A stretch of DNA of 64,000 bases from Linanthus parryae (lineage: Eukaryota; Streptophyta; Magnoliopsida; Ericales; Polemoniaceae). Shown piece by piece: positions 44,560-55,515 of the stretch; the stretch's first letter is position 1, and every line of letters starts with the position of its first letter. The translations under genes and the position numbers were made by a program. Under the pieces are notes generated by a model. The model saw nothing but the letters and a program-made list of their open reading frames with translations. It did not search any database and was not told the origin of the DNA. The stretch is from positions 2,877,501 through 2,941,500 of the forward strand of contig JALGPY010000005.1 of the NCBI GenBank assembly GCA_023055425.1, read 5' to 3'.

Positions 44560-47118
44560 CCAATCGCCCTTTATAGGCAACTACCTTGCCATCCATGTCG
44601 GTCTTCTTCTTGAAGACCCACTTGCACCCTATGGGTCGAGCCCCTTCGGGTGGTTCCACCAAAGTCCATACTTTTGTTGGTGTACATGAAATCCATTTCG
44701 GATCTCATGGCTTCTAGCCACTTTTTAGTGTCTGGGCCTTTCATGGCCTCTCCGTAGGTAGCGGGCTCATAATCTATGAGTGGTACGTCATTGGGCTCAG
44801 TCACGAGAAGTCCATACCTCTCTGGCTCATGACGCACTCTTCCTGATCTACGGAGTTCCTGTGTTACCTGAACAGGTTCTTCCACAACTACTTGCGGTTC
44901 CTGCTCATGTTCCATCAACGGTTCAGTGATTTGTGGTTCTTGAATCTCTTCAAGTTCTACAGCCCTCCCACTTGCTTCTTTAGAGATAAACTCTCTTTCT
45001 AGAAACACGCCGGTCCGAGCAACAAACTCGATGGGATTGTAGAAATAATATCCTTTAGTTTCCTTAGGATATCCCACAAACTTACACTTATCCGCTTTGG
45101 GCCCGAGCTTGTCTGTTTGTAAACGTTTTACATAGACATCGCAGCCCCAAATCCTCATAAACGACACCATGGGACGCTTCCCAGTCCATATCTCATATGG
45201 TGTCTTCATGACTGACTTGGATGGAACACGGTTAATGGTAAAAGCTGCCGTCATTAGAGCATGTCCCCAAAAGGATATCGGAAGATCTGTTTGAGACATC
45301 ATAGATCGCACCATATCTAATAGAGTGCGATTCCTCCTCTCGGACACGCCATTCCATTGTGGCGTTCCGGGTGAACTGAGATGGGATACTATCCCACACT
45401 CTCTAAGATACTCATACAAACTCTTGGCTTAAGTATTCTCCTCCACGATCCGATCGTAGAGCCTTGATACTTTTGCCACGTTGCTTCTCTACTTCATTCT
45501 TGAATTCTTTGAACAATTCAAAGGATTCAGATTTAGCCTTCATAAGGTATACAAATCCATATCTACTGAAATCATCAGTGAATGTGATGAAGTAGGTATA
45601 ACCACCTCTGGCAGGCGTGGGGAATGGTCCACATACATCGGTATGTATGAGTGCCAATAACTCACTAGTCCTTTCACCTTTCTTATTGAAAGGGGATTTT
45701 GTCATTTTTCCTAATAAACAAGATTCACATGTCTCATATGATTCCAAATCAAATGAATCTAGTAGTCCATCCTTATGGAGCCTAGATATGCATTTCTCGT
45801 TTATATGGCCTAAACGACAGTGCCATAGATATGTAGGATTTAAATCATTAGTTTTAATCCTTTTAGTATTTATGTTATAGATTGGACTATTTAGATCAAG
45901 GATATACAATCCATTAGACAAATGCGCACTACAATAGTGCATACTATCAAAATAAATGGAGCAACACTTGTCCTTTATTGAAATAGAAAAACCCTTCTCG
46001 TCCAAACAAGAAACGAAAATAATGTTTCTGCTCATAGCCGGCACATAAAAGCAATTGTCTAATTCTAAAATAAGTCTAGAAGGCAAAGATAGCTCATAAA
46101 CGCCTACAGCTAATGCAGCAACTTTTGCTCCATTCCCGACGCGCAGATCTATCTCCCCTTTACTCAATCTTCTACTTCTTTTCAAATCTTGCACATTACG
46201 ACAAATGTGAGAACCACATCCGGTATCCAATACCCAAGATGAAGAAATAGAAAGATTGAAGTCTATAACATAAATACCTGGTGGTGGTGGTGGAATCACT
46301 ATTCCAAGCTTCTTATCATCCAGATATTTAGGACAATTCCTCCTCCAGTGACCCGGCTGGCTGCAGTAGTGACACTCACCCTTAGCCACGCCTCCACTAG
46401 GCTTCAGGGCTTCTTTGGATTTCGCAACTTTCTTGCGCTTTCCTTTAGAAGTAGATGCAACTGACTTGCTCATCTTCTTATGCACCATCATTATGGCTTT
46501 TCCCTTGCCTTTCTTGACGCTCTGTTCCGCTGTCTTTAGCATGTTCAATAAGTCAGGCAGAGTCTTACTGATCTCGTTCATATTATAGTTCATGATGAAC
46601 TGATTATAACTGTCAGGCAACGATTGCTAGACAAGATCAGTAGCCAAATCTTGACCCAATGGGAACCACAGTCTCTCAAGGTTCTCAATGTACCCGATCA
46701 TTCGGAGTACATGAGGCCCTACTGGATTCCTCTCTGCAAGACTGCTCTTGAATAATGCTTTAGACACCTCATAGCGCTCATGCCTAACCTGTTCCTGAAA
46801 CAATTGTTTCAAGTGTATGATCATATCATAGGCTTCCATATTCTCATGCTGCTTCTGAAGCTCAGGAGTCATGGTACAAAGCATGAGGCAAGTCACGTCA
46901 TTAGAATCATCAATATGTTTCTGACGTGCCCTCACTTCCGCAAGAAGAGACTCGTCTTGTGGTGGTGCTGGAATTTGAGTGTCCAAGACGTACAACTTCT
47001 TTTCTTGCTTAAGGACAATCCTTAAGTTTCTGTACCAGTCAAGAAAATTTGTTCTAGACAGTTTATCCTTCTCAAAGACAGATCGTAGGGATGAAGTCGA
47101 TGCGTTGTTGTTTGCCAT
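44560..47118 (-). pseudogene. Copia B gag, protease, integrase and start of RT
   Basis: gag starts at ATG 47118 (MANNNASTSSLRSVFEKDKL). An in-frame TAG at 46627 (LV*QSLPDS) interrupts it. The CCHC knuckle CHYCSQPGHWRRNC is near 46340-46380 and protease WVLDTGCGSHICR near 46200. Integrase D motifs IHTDVCGP and LRSDRGGEY follow, and the frame ends at 45412 by a small indel. The next frame has the integrase end with E (GVSERRNRTLLDM) and the spacer. A further shift near 44690 sits at the start of RT. The piece is cut by Copia C at 44559/44560. Confidence 0.9.
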
Positions 47119-48750
47119 TTGGAATTTTACAAAACGAGAAATGTGCAATTTTAGTATTTTGAACAATTTAACTATATTCAACAATGGCTAGACCATCAAA
47201 TATAGCTCCCACTATTTTTCTCGGATTAATAGCCCTCACCATTTATGCGGAAAATATCATTATATTTTCTAGTAGGTCCAAGATCCCTTTTTCACTTTTT
47301 CTTGAGCTTGCTTTGGCAAGTCACCCAAGAATAGGTTATTTAGGTAGGAACCATTCCAATTGCATCGTATGCAACTCTTGGTCCAATTAGGTGAATAACT
47401 CTTTTATTCTTTATCCCATGGATAACCCCTAATTGTCATGCCTATTGGCTCATCAATCCAATTGATTCTTGCCTAGTTGCGTCCAACCTCTTGCTTCAAC
47501 ATACACACATTACTAGCTTGTGTCGTCCGCAACACACCATGGTAAATTAAAATCGCCTTGCTTTGGCAAGCCCGAATTTTAATAAACCATGATCATGAAG
47601 GGTGTTTTGGCAAGAGAAGGCAAAACACAATATTTAATTGAGGGATTTCTTTTCTTTAATTTGTTTGGTTGATCTTATCAACATGGTCTACTTATTTGGA
47701 TTGGGCAATCCACAATAAAAGACCAACCTTGTTTATTATTATCTTGTTATTGTTTTCGCTAGTATCGCCATACACACAAAATTAAATAACAAGGCACAAA
47801 TAATAAACATCCACGAACATGAAAGAAACGTGGCATGGATATGGCCTCTAGAATAATGATATTATCAAGCCAATGATAATATCTAATTGCCCTAAAGTGC
47901 CGAGCTCATCTCCATGTGCTCCACCATTGCTGTGCGCCTAGGGATGTCTTCTTTGTCTCTTGGCTCCTTTGGTTCTCCGGTCTTCTTCTCCATGCTCTTG
48001 GCTATCATCTAGATATACTAATTCTAACATAACATCTAGAATAAATAAATAACAAAAGCCTCACATGTTGAGGAGAAAAGACGACTCGCAGGCCGTAAAA
48101 CCTAATTAATTATTACATTAATTTGATCAGCTCGCAGGCCGTAAACCAAACCACAAAGCAATAAACATCCACAATCCTAGGCCATATCCATCAACCATGC
48201 AATAAAGCACAAATAACAGTTAAAACCAATTTTTAACGCGCTTGTTAAATTTTAATAAAATTGGGTAATTAGGATCTACAACGGTCCAAGGGGTTCAAGC
48301 CAACAAGGGGCCCGAACCCCTAGGACCGCCGCCGCAACAAGGCCCGGCCCAAGGCCGCCCGCCTCTATGGCCCGCGGCCTTTGCTTGGCGCGCAAGGGAG
48401 GGGGCGGACGGCTAGGGTTTCAGCCCTAGTCTTCCTTCCCTTTTCCTTGTTTCCCAAGCAAGGTTGTTTCCTTATGGATTTAATTCCATAAATTTGTTTT
48501 CATAATTGAAAACCCCTTTTCAATCATGTGCCCATGAACCCTAATTTTTCAAGAACCCAATTATACACATCTTATGTGATTTAACTCACCAATTCTAACA
48601 TCCAATGTTAAATTGGATCTTGTTATATTGAATCAATATTCAATTTTGCTTCTACTATGCCAATTTATTTTCATTTTTCGTGTAATAAACAATAAGACGG
48701 TGTGTAAACTGAAATCGTAACACATACATCATGTTATGCTCTACGACCTG
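47119..48750 (-). other. Untranslated leader of Copia B
   Basis: The 1.6 kb between the PBS and gag has no long frame. Around 48390-48440 it contains a GC-rich stretch (gggagggggcggacggctaggg) very like a stretch of the element's own LTR (around 49060-49090 and 37370-37395), followed by a similar 'ccctagtct' region. This suggests an internal LTR-derived duplication. A repeated 'gcaggccgtaaa' occurs near 48090 and 48126. Confidence 0.55.
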
Positions 48751-48764
48751 TGGCTCTGATACCA
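48751..48764 (-). other. Primer-binding site of Copia B
   Basis: On the minus strand TGGTATCAGAGCCA lies next to the 5' LTR, complementary to initiator methionine tRNA. Confidence 0.92.
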
Positions 48765-48765
48765 C

Positions 48766-50183
48766 TGTTGGGTTTTGAAGTAGGTAACGCAGCGGAATAA
48801 CAAAATTTAATTCTACTTCAATTCCCACCACAGATCGTCAGGAAGAGACATCATAACATGATAAGGGACATAGTATTGTGTACCTTTGAATTTGTGAGAT
48901 CACACGAAGAATGATGTCCTCGTCTCTACGGGTGATCCAAGTCTAGAGGTGAGATCTAGATTCTTCCTTCAAACAAGTGCTAGCTTGAACCTGGAGGAAG
49001 AGGGAAGAAGATCAAAGCAACAAAGGGAGGGGCGGCCTCCTCTTTGAGCCGACAAAAAGGGGGGGCGGACGGGGCTAGGGTTCGGCCCTAGCTCTTGTCT
49101 TGCTCTCTCTTTCTTTCTCTCCCACTCTCTTTGTTATGTCTAATAACAATTAAGTGGGAAGAAAGCTTAGGCCTCTTTATATACTCCAACAACTCCTTGT
49201 TGTTTCCATAAAAGAGTTTCCTTGTTCTAGATGAACTAGAACTTTCCCTTCCTTGCAAATTAGTCCTACTAAATTTGCAAGGTGTTGCACAATGATCCTT
49301 CTATTAATTAATCAATATTAATTAATCCCAAATCTAGCTCTACTCTATTTGACATGTGACCCCATAGGTTTCTATATAGTTGTTGTAACTCTTACTAACA
49401 TAGAGCGGTGTCTAGCAACACATCCATGCCACCCAGCCAATAGAAATAATCAGTGATCCCGACAAACCTCTTGTGCCCAATATGTCAAATCGCACTATCC
49501 CTTTGCCTCCATATCCGGATTGGACACGAGACATACATCGTCACACTCGTATATCCAATCCATAGTTCCTCGATCCTGGGAATATGCTTATGCTTGCAGA
49601 TAACATCAATATCTCTATATTGATTTATTTAAGTCTGGCCAGACATTCAATAAGCCTCATCCCTCGAGTGGCCATGGATATTTACCCCCATTATGTGGGA
49701 GGAACAAAGCATATCTACATCACTTCGATCTCTAAGCTTGCTTCCTATCACGCCCGATAGCCATCTTTATGATTACCCAGTTACGGTGTAACGTTTGATA
49801 ACATCAAAGCGCAATATTCCACAACTAGAGTATCTAGTGACTTCAAGTCTAAGGATTGCAATTATATTAGCACTACGAAAAGCGATTGTGACTTGACATA
49901 ATCTAATGTATTCTTTTCGTTGTGGGTCAATCCAGTATGCCATTACTCATAATGCATACTCATGTGTTAGACTTGATATCTCCATATCAATCTACCCACA
50001 TACTAGTCCATATTTGATCGTCATATTAATCAATATAGCGGACTAGGGATATTTAATATAAACAACACATTTTATCTAAGGACTTCATTATATTAAATAT
50101 CACAATATATAATAAATGAATATTCTAGCCAAAACAATGTTCATACTAAATCTACGATTGCCTCTAGGGCATCTATTCCAACA
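48766..50183 (-). repeat. 5' LTR of Copia B
   Basis: This 1418-bp repeat is flanked on the outer side by the TSD CTCAA. Confidence 0.95.
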
Positions 50184-51644
50184 CTCAAGACTCCTTCTTA
50201 TGGAAAGGCCTTTTGGATACCAGAGAAGTCTTCTCAGGAAAGGCCATTAAATTGGTGGGAAGTGGCATGAACATAGATATATGGCAGGATCCCTGGGTGC
50301 CAAACCTAGAAAATAGTAAACCAAAACCTCCGGATGATTTAGTGCATGCTCCTAAGAGAGTGGTTGAGCTAATTGTTGAAGAAACCATGAGCTGGAACAG
50401 AGATCTCATTGAACAGTGGTTCACAAGTGAAGAATGTAACGAGATTACCAAGATCCAAATCCCAATCACAACTACAAATGATAGATGGTGCTGGACTGAA
50501 GGAAAGAAGGGCCAAGTTACAACAAGAAAAGCTTATCATAACCAAATGGAAGGCAGCAGCAACCATGGATCTGCTAGTACAAATTTCTGGAAAGAACTGT
50601 GGAAACTTCCAATACAAAGCAGATTAAAATTTAATTTGTGGAGATCTAGTTCTGATTCCTTACCGACGAAAGATGTACTTGGTAGAAGATTACAAATCCA
50701 AGACCATAAATGCCCAATTCGTGATATGGAAAGAGAGAATGCAGCTCACCTTTTCTTCTACTGCAATGTGGCAAGAAGTCTGTGGTTCAAACTTGGAGTC
50801 ATTAGAACTGATCTCAATCAAGGAAGAACGGTCAAAGACTGGATTCAGGAGTTTCTGGAACTGAAGAAGAATCAGAATATTTCAAAGGAGGTAGGGTTGG
50901 CAAAATGCCTATTAGCTGCTATTATCATTGAGAAAATTTGGCAACACAGAAATGAAAAAGTTTTCAAGCTACAATCTACCAACCTTAATGGCATCATCAA
51001 GAGTGTAGAAGACTTGTACCATGAGCATTGGAGGATTCTAGAAGGCTGCTGAACAGAGGATAGCAACAAGTACTTAAGAGTTTCTAGCAGCATATGCTGG
51101 AGACCCCCTGGAGACAATGAGCTAAAAATTAAATGTGATGCAGCTGTGAATGAGGGTGTCTTTACCTCAGTTTTTTTTGGTAAAAAACAATAAGGGTGAC
51201 TGTATCTATGCTGAAGTCAGCCACAACAATGGCACATATGTGGAGGAGGCAGAGCTTAAAGCTGTAGAGATGGCAATTAAGAAAATTGAAGAAGCTAGCT
51301 GGGAAAATGTCACAATTGAAACAGATGCCCATATGGTGGAGAAAGGTTGCAAGACTCCAAGCGCTCTAAGTGGTATGTTGAGAAACAGGGGTGAAGCTAT
51401 AAAATCTTGGCTGAGCACCAACATTTGTGTTCAAGTTGTTTTTATTTTTAGAGAAGCAAACAAAAGCGCTCATGAGGTTGCCAAATGGGCTAGCAGGAAT
51501 AGATCAGTAGGTGATATCACCCTCTTAAGTTTTGATAGCTATGTTAAGACAACCTTAGAAGATGATAGGAAGTTTGGTTCGGTTGTTTACTGCTGTGTAA
51601 TTCCTCTTTCGTTTTTCAATAAAATCCAATTCATCAAAAAAAAA
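50184..51644 (+). pseudogene. LINE A ORF2: zf-RVT, RNase H and 3' end
   Basis: After Copia B the frame continues (DSFLWKGLLDTREVF) through the reverse-transcriptase C-terminal region. It covers a zf-RVT-like segment (NFWKELWKLPIQSRLKFNLW, CPIRDMERENAAHLFFYC) to a TGA at 51050. RNase H follows in shifted frames (KIKCDAAVNEG near 51130; AELKAVEMAIKKIEE, ETDAHMVEK near 51250-51345). An AATAAA-like signal near 51619 and an A-run end the element. The 13,116 bp removed is divisible by three, so the frame is kept across the insertion. Confidence 0.9.
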
Positions 51645-51656
51645 GTAACAGAGAGA

Positions 51657-53996
51657 CAAATCCTCTTTCTCTTGCTAGTTTGGTTGCAAGATGCAACGCC
51701 GTAGCCTCTGTTATTGTAGAGTTCGTGCAGAAGGGGACTGGGAACGCCATCCCTAAGATAAAATCGCCTTTACTGTTCCTTATGATTGCACCACTGCCAA
51801 AATCTCTTCCTTCCTTCATCATTCGAAGCATCCACGTTCATTTTCAGCATCCCCGCCGGAGGAGCCTTCCACTTCGCCGGAGTTTGAGGCGTCTGAGTAT
51901 CTGCATGTGCCAATCCCAAATCAAGATAAGTCGATTCTTTAAATTCCGAAAGAGTAGACAAAGCTTGATTCAGAATAAAGCTCTAATCTTGCTTTTCTTT
52001 CTTAAAAATACGCCTATTTCTTTCTGGCCAAATGTTCCACAATTAGTAACAGAAAATGTCTCTCTTCTCAGGTTCAACATTTAGAAACAAATGGCGGAAA
52101 CGGATCGGGAATGGCAGGCCATTTTGGGGGATAGGGATATCAATCAGGTCAGATATGAAGACTGTATGAGCCCAAGAACAGTTTAAAAAGATGGTTTGAG
52201 TCTTCATCTTCACAGTTACAAAGATTGTCAATTTGAGGTAAAAATATTCATTTTTTCTGCAAATTACTTTTAGTGGGGATGCAGTTTTGAGATAATCTCC
52301 AAATAAAGATCTTAATTATTTCTTGAATTTTTATTTTCCAAACCGTTTTCCAGAAGGAATCTGTTGTAGATGAAGAAGAATAAGTATGATTATCAAAACT
52401 TTCAGGACAATTATTAGAAAGAGTCACAAAGTAGGCTGATTTTACAGTATAAATACCATCTTCTGTTCTTGACCAGATAAAATTATCTTGATAATGTGGT
52501 GAGATAAGAGGAATTTGGGTAATTGCTGATGCTTCTTCCTCAAAAAATGTTGGACAATAAGATTTTGGTTCCAAGTAAAATCCGGGTTGATGAGACCAGA
52601 AACATAGGAACGGATAGGAAGGGTCGGATAACTGAACGGTTTTCGGCCAAGACAAATGGGGATCCATCTATGGTGGTAAACCAGTGTGTTTTGGCCATTA
52701 CCAATACCTTGTCTTACACCCTTAAAAGTAATGTTTATAGCCTGAATAAGACCTTTCCAAATAGTGGAAGAGTTTGGGTGAGAATCAGTACAAATAATAT
52801 CAGAATTACGGTAATCTTTACCTTTGCGAACTTTTGCAATAAGAGAATCGGGATTCTGAAGTATACGCCAAACATGTTTCCCCAAAAGTGCGAGATTAAA
52901 GGCATACATGTGTCGAAAACCCATACTACCCATCTATTTAGAAGTGCATAAACCATCCCAAAATTTCCAATGAATATTTTTATTTTCTAAGTCATTGCCC
53001 CACCAAAACCGTGCAAAAAGTTGCTGAATTTCATTAAGGAAAGTGATGGGAAGTAACCGACATGATATATGTGGGGATTGCTTGAACAACATATTTTATG
53101 AGAATCTCCTTACCCGCAGGTGATAGAAGTTTTTCTTTGTAACCCGAAAGTTTGTTCCAAATTCTAGTTTTTATTGGATTGAAAACATTCTTATTATTTC
53201 GACCAACAAGGGTAGGAAGACCAAGATATTTATCATGAAAAGTAGAATTAGGAATTTGAAGAATTTGGGAGATAGTATTTTTAACATTGTGGGGGACCCG
53301 AGGACCAAAACCAGTTTCGTTTTATTATTGTTAACTGTCCAGAGGCGGAACAATATTGGAAGAGAATGGAACGAATGGATATCGCATTTTGGAAAGTGGC
53401 CTTTGAGAAAAAAAAAGAAGGTGAGTAATACTTGGTGAACCCATACCCGCTTTAACCCCTTGTAAAATATGTGTAGTAGTAGCATGCTTAATTAAGGACG
53501 ACAAACCCTCGGTGCAAATAACAAATAAGTGGGGACTAAGGAGGTCACCTTGACGAATACCTCTAGTAGGTTAAAAACTAGCAATTTGTTGACCATTAAA
53601 AGAATAGAGAAGGAAACGGAGGTCACACAAGACGTGATTATGCTAATAAAAGTATCGGGGAAACTCGACTTAGTTAAAATATGTTCAAGATAGGGCCATT
53701 CAGTTCTATCATACGCTTTAGCAATATTTAATTTTAGTGAAAAAGAGTCAACCTGACTTTTTTGATTGTGAATTGTATGCAGGGTTTCAAGCGCAATAAT
53801 AGAGTTGTCGGAGATTTGACGACCTTCGATGAAAGCGGATTGGGAAGGGTCAATGATATCAGGTAAAAAAAAATTAAGCCTATTTACTAAAGTTTTTGAA
53901 ATAATATTGTAAGAAACATTGCAAAGGCTTATTGGGAGAAAATCAGAGACTATAAGAAATACAACCCAACTAAAATTTCCGCCTTTACTTTTTCTT
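51657..53996 (-). pseudogene. LINE D: reverse transcriptase, zf-RVT and RNase H
   Basis: Reading leftward from 53996, the RT begins at a VSDFLPISLCNVSYNIISK motif (about 53955-53900). It continues through a FIEGRQISDNSI-like segment (about 53800) and a KAYDRTEWPYLEHIL-like segment (about 53715). The distal RT (MGSMGFRHMYAFNLALLGKH, GIGNGQNTLVYHHRWIP) lies at 52500-52940 and zf-RVT (SFWKTVWKIKIQEIIKIFIW) at about 52310. RNase H (MLKMNVDAS, GSGAIIRNSKGDFILGMA) lies at 51660-51880. The region upstream of RT is missing, so the element is 5' truncated, and many shifts are present. It continues at 32351 beyond LINE A. Confidence 0.85.
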
Positions 53997-54523
53997 TTTT
54001 GAACCGAAAAAGGAGGTGTGTAATGTTCTCTCCTCTCTCTAGAAACAGGGTTTTCATGGTTTATTCTGATAGTTCCATAGTGTCTTCCTTTCTCCAGTCT
54101 TCTGGTTTTATCAATTCGTTTGCTTGTTTTGTCTACTTTGGTGGAACGCCTTGGGTATCGTATCTATTTCTGATTTTATTACTGAATTATGATCTTGAAG
54201 TAGTTAAAGTTCTCCATGAAGAAACTTTAGTGGGGAAGTGGTTCAAAAAAAAAAACAGAGGAAAGAACAATATGCAAAAGATTGTCGAGGTTTTATGGAA
54301 GCTGAAGGGCAGGGTTAACGTGGAAGTAGTCGGTCCAAACATCTTCGCATTCCATTTCGAGGAAGAAGATGAATACGCCCAAATTATAGTAAAATAAAAA
54401 ACCATGGTTAATGGTGAATCATCTGCTTCATCTAAAATCATGGACTTTGGGAAAAAACATGGGCTCTTTTGAATTTTCGTCTTGCCCACTGTGAGTCCAA
54501 GTCAAAAACCTACCTCCTGAAAA
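53997..54523 (+). pseudogene. LINE 5' segment with DUF4283 ORF1 start (inverted relative to LINE D)
   Basis: The plus strand reads VLHEETLVGKWFKKKNRGKN, then QKIVEVLWKLKGRVNVEVVG and NIFAFHFEEEDEY, the first half of DUF4283. After a 1-nt shift it continues KPWLMVNHLLHLKSWTLGK and FSSCPL*VQVKNLPPE, where TGA replaces the expected Trp codon. It stops abruptly at about 54523. It lies head to head with LINE D's RT start at 53996. It may be the inverted 5' part of the same LINE insertion (twin priming) or an independent fragment. Confidence 0.75.
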
Positions 54524-55515
54524 AAGAGCGAAAGACAACCCTCACTGCAACAGAATCCATCTGGCTCATGTGCGAACAATTTTGCATTGCAATAGCGACA
54601 TCGTCTAGGTGGAGGAAGAACACTTGCCTCAGATGGTACAGATGAAGGATCTCGGCCCGACTTTTGCGCTCGCTTTGATCCTACACCATATATGTAATAA
54701 CATCAACAATTAATAAACAATACAGTGAACAACAACACTTCAAAATTTGACGGAGACAAGATACTTACGGGGTGGTTTCTGTGCGGTGGCTACACCATTA
54801 CCAGGAGCACTACAATCACCAACAGCAGTAGCTGACGAAGATGCCACATTGCTACCACCACTCCCTGGTTTAACACTTGCAGATGACATGTGGGTAATGT
54901 TGGAACCAACTTGCAGAGTTGGCACAGATGAAGAAGCTGACACCGACCCAGCCACTACCGGACCTATAGAACAGAATGATGAAGAACCCAATCCCCTGAC
55001 CTGAGAACAATTGTACATATCCAAAGTTGTGCGACGACTGTCAACAGCAGAAAACTGAGGCCGGAATACAGTTGATGCTGCCGCAACATTCTTCTGAGCA
55101 GATGCAGCAGTCGGATTAGTTGAACCACTAACAGCGGGCAAACCCAAATCAGGCACAGAAGGTGCAACTCTACTTCTCGATACACGCCTGGAACCTGGCG
55201 CATCAGCAGCAGACCCAACTGATGCCCCTAACAACGACGAACCAGAACAAGTTGACCCTGTGACAACATTCAATGACGCAGAACCGGCAGTGGGAATAAC
55301 ATCATTAATACCACCGGGCAAATCAGAATCTGACATAATAGGCGCAACACTACTCCGTATTTCACAGCAACCGGGGTAGGAGGGGGAACAGCATTAGAAC
55401 CCATATTAGAATGAGACAACGACCCCCCATCTAGCCGTGCAACCTGCTCTCCTGAGAAAGCATTTCGAACACCACTGGAACGTCGTGGTCGTTTTGCAGG
55501 ATTACCAGAAGACAT
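54524..55515 (-). pseudogene. Helitron replication/helicase protein, amino-terminal part
   Basis: Exon 1 starts at ATG 55515 (MSSGNPAKRPRRSSGVRNAF), is serine/alanine-rich and has a 1-nt frameshift near 55355. It ends at a clear donor CCCC|GTAAGTATC (exon end 54769). An 88-bp intron (54681-54768) with acceptor GGTGTAG leads to exon 2, whose frame stays open across the junction. Exon 2 contains PPPRRCRYCNAKLFAHEPDG followed by FCCSEG, the Cys-rich finger near the N terminus of plant Helitron proteins. The Rep and helicase domains are absent. Confidence 0.55.

Larger units (their letters stand above)
37073..50183 (-). mobile_element. Angela-like Copia element B, hosting Copia C
   Basis: This minus-strand element has LTRs 37073-38499 (1427 bp) and 48766-50183 (1418 bp). 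They start TGTTGGAATAGATGCCCTAGAGG, which matches the Angela-lineage LTR start I know from cereals. TSD CTCAA is perfect (37068-37072 and 50184-50188). PBS is at 48751 and PPT at 38500. The two LTRs differ at many sites including indels, so the insertion is older than the Tekay and Ale-like ones. gag-pol is broken and split by Copia C. Without C the element is about 8.4 kb. Confidence 0.96.
32366..51644 (+). mobile_element. LINE A (L1-type), about 6.2 kb, split by Copia B
   Basis: The flanks carry a perfect 14-bp target duplication AAGTAACAGAGAGA (32352-32365 and 51643-51656), and the 3' end is an A-rich tail at 51635-51644. Removing Copia B and its 5-bp duplication leaves about 6.16 kb, a normal full-length plant L1. 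It has ORF1 (DUF4283 plus zinc knuckle) and ORF2 (endonuclease, reverse transcriptase, zf-RVT, RNase H). Many frameshifts and stops show it is old. Its target was another LINE (D). Confidence 0.95.
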
